A stretch of 47,607 bases of DNA, from assembly GCA_904419145.1 (NCBI GenBank), contig CAJFQQ010000020.1, positions 1 through 47,607 on the forward strand, given 5' to 3'. The DNA is from an uncultured Oscillospiraceae bacterium. Its GTDB lineage: Bacteria > Bacillota > Clostridia > Oscillospirales > Oscillospiraceae. Within the stretch, counting starts at the first letter, position 1; every line of letters begins with the position of its first letter. Below, in pieces: positions 18,527 through 27,164 of the stretch. Made by a program: the position numbers and the translations under genes. The notes beneath the pieces were generated by a model. It was not told the DNA's origin. It was given only the letters and a program-made list of their open reading frames with translations, and did not search any database.

Positions 18527-19645
18527 ATGGAGACAAAATTTGGAAAATGGATTACGGGCAGGGGATTTCCCGTTTTCTTTTTTGCGATACTCATAGCCGC
18601 TGTAGGCTATGTGGGATTGCGGTGGGGGAATGCCCTGGAGTGGGGAATGCAGATCCATGCATATACCGTGGTTTTTGCACTGCTGATTCTCCTGCTTCCG
18701 GTATTGATTTTCTTGCTCTCAGGGAACGGGGACCGTTTCCTGGGAGGATGTAAACGGGCGGCGGCCTATTTTGCCTGTTTCCTGCTCTATGACGTTTTAA
18801 CAATGGCAGTGCTGGATCTGGCCTCTCTGATTCTTCGCCTTGACTTGGTTGTGAGGGCTTGGCTGATTTTGGCAGCGGCAGCTTTTTCTGCACTGGTAGT
18901 GGTTTACGGCAGTATACATGCCAGACAGCTCCAGACGGTAAGATATTCCGTGCATTTGGAGAAACAACACGCCCACCTTCGAATTGTGCTGTTGAGCGAT
19001 CTGCATATTGGGGCATTTATCAATGCCGCCTATTTGCAGCGGGTGGTGCAGCGGATTGAAACCCTCTCGCCGGATCTCATTGTGATTGCGGGCGACCTCT
19101 TTGACGGTTCCCTGCCAGATGAAAGGAAGACCGATGCCTGTGCCGCAGCGCTCAGCCGGATGCATGCGCCGCTGGGGGTATATGCAGTTATTGGGAATCA
19201 CGACCCCGACGTCAGTGACGTCCGATTCCAGAGATTCCTCCGGGACGCAGGGATCTGTCTCTTATACAACGAGGTGGCCTGTGTGGCGCAGTGGAACTTG
19301 GCCGGGCGGGCTGGTATTGTGGATATGGGGGAGCTCAGAGTCCCTTTGGCGGAGCTCCTGGGCAAAAGGGAGGCGCGGTATCCCACGGTTGTGTTGGACC
19401 ATGATCCGCAGGGGATCCGCGAGGCGGCGGATTGTGGGGCGGAGCTTGTGCTCTGCGGCCATACACACAAGGGTCAATTTTTTCCCATGACGATTTTGAC
19501 TCGGCTGGCCAATGGGAAAGACTATTTTTATGGAAGTGGTTTTGTTCAAAAGACCTGCTTCGTCATTTCTTCAGGAACCGGGTATTTTGAGCTGCCGATC
19601 CGGATAGGGACAAACAGCGAGATTGTGGTGGTTGATGTAGCGTGA
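18527..19645 (+). CDS. Membrane-anchored metallophosphoesterase (YkuE/YaeI-like)
   Basis: 372 residues from ATG 18527-18529, placed just after GAAGGTGGGG; a longer frame upstream lacks a site. About four hydrophobic segments occupy residues 12-125 (FPVFFFAILIAAVGYVGLRW, VVFALLILLLPVLIFLLSGN and others). The calcineurin-like catalytic domain follows with all metal motifs: LLSDLHIGAFI, GDLFDGSLPD, VIGNHDPDVS, and CGHTHKGQFFP near the C-terminus. The family removes phosphate from lipid-linked or other envelope substrates with a two-metal centre; the exact substrate here is not visible. The catalytic residues are all present, so it should be active. Confidence 0.9.
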   Translation: METKFGKWITGRGFPVFFFAILIAAVGYVGLRWGNALEWGMQIHAYTVVFALLILLLPVLIFLLSGNGDRFLGGCKRAAAYFACFLLYDVLTMAVLDLASLILRLDLVVRAWLILAAAAFSALVVVYGSIHARQLQTVRYSVHLEKQHAHLRIVLLSDLHIGAFINAAYLQRVVQRIETLSPDLIVIAGDLFDGSLPDERKTDACAAALSRMHAPLGVYAVIGNHDPDVSDVRFQRFLRDAGICLLYNEVACVAQWNLAGRAGIVDMGELRVPLAELLGKREARYPTVVLDHDPQGIREAADCGAELVLCGHTHKGQFFPMTILTRLANGKDYFYGSGFVQKTCFVISSGTGYFELPIRIGTNSEIVVVDVA

Positions 19646-19757
19646 CAAAGCCTTTGCGCTGCAGGTGTTTCCTTTGGACCGATACGCCGCGCAAGCCATA
19701 GGGGGAAGGGATATCTGTATGGCTTCTGAAAAATCCTTAAAATTTTGAAAAACGGCA

Positions 19758-19786
19758 TTGACGAAATGGGGTTCTTTCGATATTAT
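19758..19786 (+). promoter_or_regulatory. Promoter of the zinc-ribbon/Ig-like protein gene
   Basis: TTGACG (19758-19763) and TATTAT (19781-19786) with 17-base spacing, 37 bases before the next start codon. Confidence 0.8.
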
Positions 19787-19822
19787 GTAAAGTAGTATGT
19801 CAGCCATAGGAGGTTCCAACAG

Positions 19823-20719
19823 ATGGAAATGCGGAAATGCGATGTTTGCGGGGAAGAGTATTCCACAACCTATCATTCTTGCCCGTTTTGCGAGGAAAAG
19901 GAAGCCTTGCGCCGCGGGAAGCCAATTCACCGCCACACCAGTGATTTTCGCAACCGGCGTGGGGGGCATGCGTGGGGAGTATTGGCACTGATTTTTGCGT
20001 TGATTGTGGTGGGTGCCGGTACACTCTATTTGTTTGGCGACAATATCGCGCAGGCGCTGGGGATGCGGGAACCCACCAATACAGGAGACATGGATAATTT
20101 GAACGAGTCGGGCGGCGCATCCGATTCCAACGCTGACTCCGGTTCACAGACCGGCACGGATACAGGGGAGATGCCAAGTGTTGATGATACCCAGCAGGGA
20201 GATGACGGGGAGACCACCGTCACCCCGCCGAGCACGCCGGTAACGCTGAATAGCAGTGATTTTTCCCTCAAGTCCTCTACCGGCCTTCAGTATACGCTGC
20301 AGGCATCCGGTGGAAGCGGCACCTATACCTGGAGCAGTGCCGACACCAGCGTTGCAACCGTATCAGAAGACGGTACGGTTACTGGCGTTGGAAACGGCAA
20401 TACAGAGGTGACTGTTACAGACGGATTTACCTCCGCCACCTGTATTGTCCGGATCAGCGGCATTACTGCGGAGACGACAACGCCTTCGGGTACCACAACC
20501 ACGCTCTCCTTAAACCGTACGGATATGACAATGCCAGCGGGCACAACCTTCCAATTAAAGGTCAGCGGCACGTCCTCGACGGTGACCTGGAGCATCGCTG
20601 ATACATCTATCGCTACCATTGATGCCGACGGTACCGTGCATTTTGTCAAAAAGGGGACGACCACCGCCACCGCTGCTGTGGACGGCCAGACGCTTCAGTG
20701 CATTGTACGGGTTAGTTGA
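19823..20719 (+). CDS. Zinc-ribbon, single-pass membrane protein with two bacterial Ig-like (BIG2) domains
   Basis: 298 residues from ATG 19823 with AGGAGG seven bases upstream. The N-terminus carries a four-Cys zinc ribbon (MRKCDVCGEEYSTTYHSCPF then C), followed by a membrane helix at about 50-72 (WGVLALIFALIVVGAGTLYL), an Asp/Ser/Gly/Thr-rich low-complexity stretch to about 145, and two repeats of BIG2 type: GTYTWSSADTSVATVSEDGT and STVTWSIADTSIATIDADGT. The zinc ribbon would face the cytosol and the Ig domains the outside. It resembles surface or envelope-associated proteins of Clostridia; no ligand is evident. Monocistronic, closed by a terminator. Confidence 0.85.
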   Translation: MEMRKCDVCGEEYSTTYHSCPFCEEKEALRRGKPIHRHTSDFRNRRGGHAWGVLALIFALIVVGAGTLYLFGDNIAQALGMREPTNTGDMDNLNESGGASDSNADSGSQTGTDTGEMPSVDDTQQGDDGETTVTPPSTPVTLNSSDFSLKSSTGLQYTLQASGGSGTYTWSSADTSVATVSEDGTVTGVGNGNTEVTVTDGFTSATCIVRISGITAETTTPSGTTTTLSLNRTDMTMPAGTTFQLKVSGTSSTVTWSIADTSIATIDADGTVHFVKKGTTTATAAVDGQTLQCIVRVS

Positions 20720-20736
20720 GCGCCATGAGATCCTCT

Positions 20737-20766
20737 AAAACCCGCCCATTTGGGCGGGTTTTTGTT
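20737..20766 (+). terminator. Intrinsic terminator after the BIG2 gene
   Basis: Stem AACCCGCCCA (20739-20748) with TGGGCGGGTT (20751-20760) followed by TTTGTT; the A-run before it could also serve the other strand. Confidence 0.9.
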
Positions 20767-20793
20767 GCGTTCCCAGCGGTGCTATGATACAAT
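20765..20793 (+). promoter_or_regulatory. Promoter of the ABC exporter-ylmH-xpaC region
   Basis: TTGCGT (20765-20770) and TACAAT (20788-20793) at 17-base spacing, directly after the preceding terminator. Confidence 0.65.
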
Positions 20794-20837
20794 ACATGGT
20801 TGGGAAAGAAACGACTGATGGAGGATGGAGAAACGTA

Positions 20838-22589
20838 ATGACCACAAAGGATTTTCAGACAAAAGGGATTCTGTCTATCTTTTTTCACTACTTTAAGGCC
20901 CATCGGCGCCTCTTCGCGCTGGATATGACCTGCGCTTTTTTCATGTCCTTGGTAGATTTGGCCTTCCCCTATGTCTCAAGAACCTGCATGTACGACCTGC
21001 TGCCCAACAACCTGTACGGCACATTTTTTGCCGTCATGGGGATTATGCTGGTGGCCTACATTATTCGGGCGGGACTGCAGTACACTGTCTGTTACTGGGG
21101 CCACACCTTCGGCATTCTGGTGGAGGCGGACATCCGGCGGGATCTTTTTACCCACCTGCAGACACTGTCCTTCGGCTTTTATGATAAAAACCGCACTGGG
21201 CATCTGATGAGCCGGATGACCGCAGAGCTTTTCGATATTACTGAGCTGGCCCATCATGGGCCCGAGGATCTGTTTATCTCTGTGGTTACCGTTGTGGGTG
21301 CTGTGGTGATCATGTTTACCATCCAGTGGCAGTTGGCCCTGGTAGTGGCCGTGCTGATCCCGTTGGCAGTGGTGATTACCATGTTCAACCGCCGGGCAAT
21401 GGCGGAGGCGTCCCGGGGAGTCAAGCGCCAGATGGCCGGCATCAATGCTGATTTAGAGAGCAGCCTCTCCGGTATGCGCACGGCGAAAGCGTTTTCCAAC
21501 GAGCAGGCGGAGGCGGATAAGTTCGACCATGCCAATGAGCAGTTCAAAACCTCCAAGCGGAAGTTCCATAAGGCCATGGGTCGTTTCCAGTCCACCATGG
21601 ATTTCTTCCTCTGCCTGCTGCCGCTGGCAGTGATTGCCGTAGGCGGGCTTTTGATCATGGACGGCAAAATGACGTATGTGGATCTCATTACCTTTAACTT
21701 ATATATCAGCACCTTTGTCAATCCTATGCGGAAAATGGCAAACTTCAATGAACTTTTTGCCAATGGGTTTGCCGGGCTGGGCCGTTTTATTGAACTGATG
21801 CGTATTGAGCCGGATCTGAAGGACAAACCCGATGCAAAAGAGCTGCAGAATGTAAAGGGAGATATCCAGCTCCACGACGTGAGCTTCTCCTATGAACGGG
21901 ACGATATAGAAGTCCTCCACCATATCAATCTTCATGTCCATCCCGGCGAGACGGTGGCGGTGGTTGGCCCTTCCGGCGGCGGAAAAACCACACTGTGCAA
22001 TCTGATCCCCCGATTTTATGATGTTACTGAGGGTAGTGTTGCCATTGACGGTATGGATGTCCGCGATGTGACCCAGAAGAGCCTGCGGCGCAACGTGGGA
22101 GTGGTGCAGCAGGATGTGTTCCTCTTTGCCGCCAGCATCATGGAGAATATCCGATACGGGCGGCCGGACGCTACTACCGACGAGGTAATCGCTGCGGCCA
22201 AGCAGGCGGAGATCTATGACGATATCATGGCGATGCCCCAGGGCTTTGAGACCTATGTGGGCGAGCGGGGGTCCATGCTTTCCGGCGGGCAGAAGCAGAG
22301 AATTTCCATTGCCCGGATCTTCCTGAAAAATCCGCCGGTGCTGATCCTGGACGAGGCCACCTCCGCCCTGGACAGTGTCACCGAGTCCAAGATCCAGCAC
22401 GCCTTTGACGAGCTGGCCAAGGGCCGCACTACGCTGATCATTGCCCACCGACTCTCCACTGTCCGGGCTGCCAACCGCATTTTGGTCGTGCGGGATGGAC
22501 ATATCAGTGAGCAGGGGACTCACGAGGAGCTGATGGCAAGGGACGGCGACTATGCGGAGCTTTACAGGACGCAGAATCTCAATGGATAG
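20838..22589 (+). CDS. ABC exporter half-transporter (homodimer type)
   Basis: 583 residues from ATG 20838 (GGAGGATGGAG upstream). An N-terminal six-helix transmembrane domain (about residues 20-315) is fused to a nucleotide-binding domain with every canonical motif: Walker A VVGPSGGGKTTLCNLIPRF, signature MLSGGQKQRISIARIFL, Walker B VLILDEATSALDSVTE and H-loop IIAHRLSTVRAA. All residues needed for hydrolysis are present in one chain, so it can work as a homodimer, unlike the two heterodimeric pairs elsewhere in the window. Substrate (lipid, peptide or drug) unknown. The next gene, a YlmH-like protein, starts eight bases later. Confidence 0.92.
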   Translation: MTTKDFQTKGILSIFFHYFKAHRRLFALDMTCAFFMSLVDLAFPYVSRTCMYDLLPNNLYGTFFAVMGIMLVAYIIRAGLQYTVCYWGHTFGILVEADIRRDLFTHLQTLSFGFYDKNRTGHLMSRMTAELFDITELAHHGPEDLFISVVTVVGAVVIMFTIQWQLALVVAVLIPLAVVITMFNRRAMAEASRGVKRQMAGINADLESSLSGMRTAKAFSNEQAEADKFDHANEQFKTSKRKFHKAMGRFQSTMDFFLCLLPLAVIAVGGLLIMDGKMTYVDLITFNLYISTFVNPMRKMANFNELFANGFAGLGRFIELMRIEPDLKDKPDAKELQNVKGDIQLHDVSFSYERDDIEVLHHINLHVHPGETVAVVGPSGGGKTTLCNLIPRFYDVTEGSVAIDGMDVRDVTQKSLRRNVGVVQQDVFLFAASIMENIRYGRPDATTDEVIAAAKQAEIYDDIMAMPQGFETYVGERGSMLSGGQKQRISIARIFLKNPPVLILDEATSALDSVTESKIQHAFDELAKGRTTLIIAHRLSTVRAANRILVVRDGHISEQGTHEELMARDGDYAELYRTQNLNG

Positions 22590-22597
22590 GGGGTTCC

Positions 22598-23380
22598 ATG
22601 GATAAGCAGACACTACTTGACCGCACAGCAGCATCCCCTGAGGAGCGGACCATGCTGGCCCGGGTGCTGGACAAATATGACCAGTGCCAGCGGCGCAATA
22701 TCCCTGCCGCCACGGCGTTTCTCTCCGAAGCGGAGCAGGCTGCAGCGCAGCGCCTGCTGAATGCCGCCGGCATCCACAGCGGCTTTGTCTGGAATGGCGG
22801 CTACGAGGGCGCGGAACGAAAGATTCTTCAGTTCCTGCCGGATTGGGCGGAGGAGGACGATTCCGTTATCGCTTGTCTCCGGGCAGCTTATCGGGGAGAG
22901 GGACAGCCCACCCATCGGGATTGCCTGGGAAGCCTTATGGGGCTGGGGATTACCCGCGAGAAGCTGGGGGATATCCTGGTATCAGAGGACGCCTGCGATC
23001 TCATTGCCTCCCCGGAGATCGTCCCCTTCCTGCTGCAGAACTGGGACAGCGCAGGGCGGATCAGGCTTTCTCTTTCAGAGATCCGGCCTGACGAACTTCG
23101 GGTGCCGGAACGGAGGCTTCAGGTTCTGCGGGACACGGTAATGTCCCTGCGCCTGGATGCGGTGGCCGCTACCGGCTTTGGTATGAGCCGCGGGAAGGCG
23201 GCGGAACTGATCCATGCCGGCCGGGTGCAGCTCAACCACACGGACTGCTGTAAGCCGGATCGGGCAGTGGACCAGGGGGATGTTGTAACGGCCCGGGGCT
23301 TTGGGAAATTTTTGTTGGCGGAAGTGGGCGGCCTATCAAAGAAGGGGCGCATTGCCATTACGATCCATCGCTATGTCTAA
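22598..23380 (+). CDS. YlmH-like S4 RNA-binding protein (RqcP2-like)
   Basis: 260 residues from ATG 22598, nine bases after the exporter. The N-terminal two thirds match the YlmH family (YDQCQRRNIPAATAFLSEAE, GFVWNGGYEGAERKILQFLP, HRDCLGSLMGLGITREKLGD). An S4 domain follows at about 180-240 (GFGMSRGKAAELIHAGRVQL, DRAVDQGDVVTARGFGKFLL). YlmH-type proteins bind 50S ribosomal particles and act in rescue of stalled ribosomes; in many Bacillota the gene lies in the cell-division ylm cluster, but here it sits behind an ABC exporter, away from that cluster. Confidence 0.9.
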   Translation: MDKQTLLDRTAASPEERTMLARVLDKYDQCQRRNIPAATAFLSEAEQAAAQRLLNAAGIHSGFVWNGGYEGAERKILQFLPDWAEEDDSVIACLRAAYRGEGQPTHRDCLGSLMGLGITREKLGDILVSEDACDLIASPEIVPFLLQNWDSAGRIRLSLSEIRPDELRVPERRLQVLRDTVMSLRLDAVAATGFGMSRGKAAELIHAGRVQLNHTDCCKPDRAVDQGDVVTARGFGKFLLAEVGGLSKKGRIAITIHRYV

Positions 23381-23445
23381 ATGGTGATATATATTCGTAT
23401 AATTTTTGCAGAAAAATACGATTTGTTTTAGAAATGAGGCGAACC

Positions 23446-23655
23446 ATGGAACAGCACAAGATCGACCGGATCAATTATTTGGCACAGAAACGGAAACAGG
23501 AGGGGCTTACCCGCGCAGAGGAAGCGGAGCGTGCTGCCCTGCATAGGGAATATCTGGATGCGATCCGTGGCAGTCTGCAGGCCCATTTGGATAACACCTA
23601 TGTGGTGGATGCCCAGGGGAACAAGACCAAGCTGCGCAGAAAAGAGGGAAGATAA
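23446..23655 (+). CDS. DUF896 (YnzC/UPF0291) protein
   Basis: 69 residues from ATG 23446-23448, with GAGGCG just upstream; the ATG at 23434 would add four residues but lacks its own site. The protein matches the small helical DUF896 family: DRINYLAQKRKQEGLTRAEE, AALHREYLDAIRGSLQAHLD, followed by a basic tail. In Bacillus the relatives are SOS-linked (ynzC), but function is not established. Its stop overlaps the next start (TAATG at 23653-23657), so the two are translationally coupled. Confidence 0.9.
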   Translation: MEQHKIDRINYLAQKRKQEGLTRAEEAERAALHREYLDAIRGSLQAHLDNTYVVDAQGNKTKLRRKEGR

Positions 23656-24983
23656 TGGCTGGAGAAACCAGACGATTTACCAGCACCGGCCCGAATACCG
23701 GCAGCAACCGCACGCCGCAGAAGAAGCCGGACAATGGCTTGTGGGTGGCGGTTATCGTTTTATTCTGTGTGGGGCTATGGCCGATTGCTCTGGGGTTGAT
23801 GGGCTATATCTGGCTCGCCGGGGATAAGAACAAGCAGCCAGAGGATAAGGTGCGGCAAGCCCAGCGGCGAATGGACAGCACGATCAACGAGGCGTTGCGG
23901 CGGGTATCCCAGGCCGGGGCTGAGGCGGACAAGGCAGCCGGTCAGGCTGCCCAGACTGAGCCAGCGCATCAGACACAGACGGCCCCGGCGGCGCCTGGCA
24001 GCCCGCGGGTCCGCCAGGCCGCCCCAGCAAAAAAGAAGCCACGGAATTCCGGCAAGTCTATTGATAAACAGATTCAGAAGGCGTTGGGCGGGGACGGCAG
24101 TACATTGCGGATCATTGGGATAGTGCTGATTGTCCTCAGTACCTTTATCCTCTCAGAGCCAATTGATGATCTGATTTACCTGGGAAGTATTTATGCGGTT
24201 GAGGAACTGATTGTAGGGCTCAACTTCCTGGTGGGCGGCGGCGCATTGTTGGGGCGCGGCCTGTATCTGCGTGCTTTTGCCCGGCGCTGCCGCAAATATG
24301 TGACTGCCATTGGCAAATCGGATGATATGGATATTGACCTTATTGCCAGGCGTGTGGGCCGCTCCTATGACCAGGCAGTCCGGGATCTGGACAAAATGAT
24401 TGACAAGGGCGTTTTGGGAGATGACGCATACCTGGACTTGGAGCAGGGGTGTTTCCTGCGCTATGGTTCAGCGGGGGAGCAGCGGCGGGATCACGCACAG
24501 AAGGGGGCGGATTCGGGCACTTCAGAACCTCCGGAAACCCAAGAGGGATATTCCGGCATTCTACGGAGTATCCGCCGGGCGAATGACCGCATTGCCGACC
24601 CGGTGCTCTCGGCAAAAATTGATCGCTTGGAGCAAATCACTGGGCAGATTCTCAAAGAAGTGGAAGAACATCCAGAAAAGAAGGCGCGGATGCGAACCTT
24701 TTTTGAATATTATTTGCCTACAACACAGAAGCTCTTAGATGCTTACGCTGATTTTGAGGAGACTGGGGTAGAGGGAGAGAACCTCCGCACGGCCAAGCAG
24801 CGGATCGAGCAGACGATGGATCGTATTGTTGAGGGGTTTGCGCAGCAGCTGGACAACCTGTTCAGTGCGGATGCGATGGACGTAGTCAGTGACATCAAGG
24901 TCATGGAGACGATGCTCCAGCGGGATACTGGCAGCGCTGCCAAGGATTTTGGTTACGAACAGTACCAGGAAAAGCAGGAATAG
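23655..24983 (+). CDS. XpaC-like (5-bromo-4-chloroindolyl phosphate hydrolysis) membrane protein
   Basis: 442 residues, start overlapping the DUF896 stop. It has a membrane segment at about 28-55 (NGLWVAVIVLFCVGLWPIAL), a Lys/Ala/Pro/Gln-rich linker, then two further hydrophobic segments near 150-200 (LRIIGIVLIVLSTFILSEPI). The C-terminal part is the XpaC type: long helices including ANDRIADPVLSAKIDRLEQI, TFFEYYLPTTQKLLDAYADF and AQQLDNLFSADAMDVVSDIK. XpaC was named from a Bacillus phosphatase-like phenotype, and its molecular role is unclear; relatives often adjoin toxic-anion-resistance (TelA) genes, none of which is seen here. Operon with DUF896; ends in a terminator. Confidence 0.8.
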   Translation: MAGETRRFTSTGPNTGSNRTPQKKPDNGLWVAVIVLFCVGLWPIALGLMGYIWLAGDKNKQPEDKVRQAQRRMDSTINEALRRVSQAGAEADKAAGQAAQTEPAHQTQTAPAAPGSPRVRQAAPAKKKPRNSGKSIDKQIQKALGGDGSTLRIIGIVLIVLSTFILSEPIDDLIYLGSIYAVEELIVGLNFLVGGGALLGRGLYLRAFARRCRKYVTAIGKSDDMDIDLIARRVGRSYDQAVRDLDKMIDKGVLGDDAYLDLEQGCFLRYGSAGEQRRDHAQKGADSGTSEPPETQEGYSGILRSIRRANDRIADPVLSAKIDRLEQITGQILKEVEEHPEKKARMRTFFEYYLPTTQKLLDAYADFEETGVEGENLRTAKQRIEQTMDRIVEGFAQQLDNLFSADAMDVVSDIKVMETMLQRDTGSAAKDFGYEQYQEKQE

Positions 24984-24995
24984 ATAGACAAATAA

Positions 24996-25034
24996 AAACA
25001 GCCGGTGCACAAAACCTGTGCACCGGCTGTTTTT
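24996..25034. terminator. Bidirectional terminator between xpaC-like and homocysteine methyltransferase genes
   Basis: A 13-bp perfect stem ACAGCCGGTGCAC (24998-25010) with GTGCACCGGCTGT (25018-25030), T-run after it and A-run before it. The genes on its two sides converge. Confidence 0.92.
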
Positions 25035-25209
25035 GCTTAGTGCTGATTTTACAATAACTGACAAGTTATTTCGCTTGCTATAGGAATGGCGCAGGAAATC
25101 CTTCTTAAAAGAAGCGGGAGAATGGAGTTTCTGCAATAACAGCCTGGAAGCTGCACAGAATAACGCCGTCTTAACACTGTCTGGGGGATACTTCTCCAGA
25201 TCTCCTGAG

Positions 25210-26106
25210 TCAACCGCTTTTAGCTGATGGGATCCTCTTCTCCAACCGTTTCCGCATTGCAAGGATATACGCAGGCGTAGTGCCGCAGCACCCGCCAATG
25301 AGAGAAGCGCCAGCGTCCACCAAGTCCAGCATGGCTTCCGCAAAGTGTTCAGCATCCATGCTATAGATAGCCTCGCCAGACTCGGAGATCACCGGCATTC
25401 CGGCGTTTGGCTTGGCAATCACCGGGACGCGGGCGACCTTTTTCATCTCGGCGACAACAGAGCGCAGCTGATCGGGGCCAACGGAGCAATTCAGCCCCAC
25501 AGCGCAGGCGCCCATCTCCTGGAGCGTCACCATCGCCTCCACGGCGTTGCCACCAAACAAAGCGGTCCCATCGGCTTCCAGAGACAGGCTGCACATCATG
25601 GGCAGATCGCAGACCGCAGCGGCCGCATCCAATGCGGCCATGGTCTCCTCCACCCCCAACATGGTCTCCGCTACCAGCAGGTCCACGCCGGCCTCCGCCA
25701 GGCTCTCGATCTGCTCCTTGTAGATCTCCAGCAGATCCTCATAGGTCAGATCCCCCTGGGGGACCATTTTCCCGGTTGTTGTCAGATCCCCAGCCACCAG
25801 GACCGTGGAGCCGACGCCCTCTCGGCAGAGCTCCACCAGACGGCGGTTGATTTCCCGCACCTGATCGGACAGGCCAAAGTCGGACAGACTGTGCCGATTG
25901 GCGCCAAAGGTAGGGGCGTAGACAATCTGACTGCCGGCGGCCACATAGGCGCGCTGCAGCTCCTGCAGCACCTGGGGATGCTCCAGAACCCACTGCTCTG
26001 TGCATACGCCCCGGGGCTTCCCGGCGGCCATCAGGTTGGAGCCTGTGGCGCCGTCCAGCAGAATCACACCCTGGGACGCCCATTGCGCAAACGCTTCTCG
26101 TGTCAT
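25210..26106 (-). CDS. Homocysteine S-methyltransferase family protein
   Basis: 298 residues from ATG 26104-26106, with GGAGAT eight bases upstream and a four-base overlap with the LysR stop. It is a single homocysteine-binding TIM barrel: VILLDGATGSNLMAAGKPRG, IVYAPTFGANRHSLSDFGL, ETMLGVEETMAALDAAAA and NCSVGPDQLRSVVAEM (first zinc Cys), ending in LIGGCCGTTPAYILAMRK (paired zinc Cys). Such proteins move a methyl group from S-methylmethionine, methyl-THF via cobalamin, or another donor to homocysteine. There is no cobalamin or folate domain, so the donor must be small or supplied by a partner protein. The LysR gene upstream in the same operon is its probable regulator. Confidence 0.9.
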   Translation of the reverse strand: MTREAFAQWASQGVILLDGATGSNLMAAGKPRGVCTEQWVLEHPQVLQELQRAYVAAGSQIVYAPTFGANRHSLSDFGLSDQVREINRRLVELCREGVGSTVLVAGDLTTTGKMVPQGDLTYEDLLEIYKEQIESLAEAGVDLLVAETMLGVEETMAALDAAAAVCDLPMMCSLSLEADGTALFGGNAVEAMVTLQEMGACAVGLNCSVGPDQLRSVVAEMKKVARVPVIAKPNAGMPVISESGEAIYSMDAEHFAEAMLDLVDAGASLIGGCCGTTPAYILAMRKRLEKRIPSAKSG

Positions 26107-27059
26107 AGCGGGGATCTCCTTTCCGATTTGCTTCGATTATACCCGATCTCAGCCTGGAAATCCAGAGCGGTTTCTCCGTGTTCCGGTTCAATCGTCTGGA
26201 AATATTCCCAAAACGCCCGGCCGGCGGCGGTATCGCAGCCGTTTTCGTTTTGTACCAGGGCAATGCCGCTGAACAGCGATGGCTCATCCAGCGGGCGGGT
26301 CTCCAGCCCCCAGTCCCGGGCTGCCTCCTGCATGGAATCCGGCGCCAGCGCGATGCCCAGGCCCGCCTGGGCCAGCACCAGGCTGGTCCGGGCGCTGTCC
26401 CCCCATACCCGTACCAGAGGCGACAGGCCCCGGCGCTGGAAGGCCTCCTCTACGATCTTCTCCCACCGCCGGTAGAGCACCAGAGGGAACTGCGCCAGCT
26501 CCGCCAGTTCCATGGTATCTCCGGAACAGCTGGGCTGGAATCGCTCCGGATGCCAGATTGCCAGCATGGGCCGGGACGGCAGGATCCGGCAGGTAAAGGG
26601 GCGGTTCAAAAACGGTGTCCGCACCAGGGCCAAATCAAACTGCCGGCTGCGCAGCTGCTCCAGGAGCTGATAGGTGTTTGCTTCATACAGCGCAAAGGCC
26701 ACCCCGGGATGGCTGCGGCTGAAGGGGGCGATCCACTGCCGGGCTGCCAGCTCGCTGACGCTGCTGACAAGCCCCAGACGCAGGGTGCCTCCCTGGGTGC
26801 TGCGGCAGTCCGCCACCGCCTGAACGGTGCCCTTTGCCATCGCCAGCAAATTGAGCCCGCGCTCATAGAGGACCTTTCCCTCCTGGGTCAGCTCCAGCGG
26901 GTGGGTGCTGCGCAGGAAGAGGGGGCAGCCCAGCTCCGCCTCCAGCAGCTGCATCTGCTTGCTGACCGGCGGCTGGGTCATGTGCAGCTTCTGGGCAGCC
27001 CGGTTGATGCTGCCCTGCTCCACCACTGTGACAAAGTATTGGATCTGCTTCAAGTCCAT
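26103..27059 (-). CDS. LysR-family transcription regulator
   Basis: 318 residues from ATG 27057-27059 (AGGTGATTGA upstream; a GTG three codons earlier overlaps this site). The N-terminal winged HTH is typical: LKQIQYFVTVVEQGSINRAA, then LHMTQPPVSKQMQLLEAELG and CPLFLRSTHPLELTQEGKVL. The rest is a periplasmic-binding-like effector domain (about 90-300). It overlaps the homocysteine methyltransferase start by four bases and diverges from an ABC exporter operon across a 105-base intergenic region with two promoters. Probable targets are its own operon and the exporter. The effector is unknown. Confidence 0.93.
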   Translation of the reverse strand: MDLKQIQYFVTVVEQGSINRAAQKLHMTQPPVSKQMQLLEAELGCPLFLRSTHPLELTQEGKVLYERGLNLLAMAKGTVQAVADCRSTQGGTLRLGLVSSVSELAARQWIAPFSRSHPGVAFALYEANTYQLLEQLRSRQFDLALVRTPFLNRPFTCRILPSRPMLAIWHPERFQPSCSGDTMELAELAQFPLVLYRRWEKIVEEAFQRRGLSPLVRVWGDSARTSLVLAQAGLGIALAPDSMQEAARDWGLETRPLDEPSLFSGIALVQNENGCDTAAGRAFWEYFQTIEPEHGETALDFQAEIGYNRSKSERRSPL

Positions 27060-27092
27060 TTCAATCACCTATATAAAATTCATATAACTCTT

Positions 27093-27136
27093 ATTGTAAT
27101 ATAATGAATTGCATATATCAAGAGGCGTGATACAAT
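27093..27136. promoter_or_regulatory. Divergent, overlapping promoters of the LysR operon and exporter operon
   Basis: Minus strand: TTGATA (27116-27121) and TACAAT (27093-27098), spacing 17, for lysR. Plus strand: TTGCAT (27109-27114) and TACAAT (27131-27136), spacing 16, for the exporter. The two promoters overlap, so one bound regulator could control both. An imperfect dyad with end arms ATTCAT/ATGAAT lies at about 27078-27109. Confidence 0.7.
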
Positions 27137-27164
27137 AGACAAAGCGAAAAAAGGAGGAATTTGC

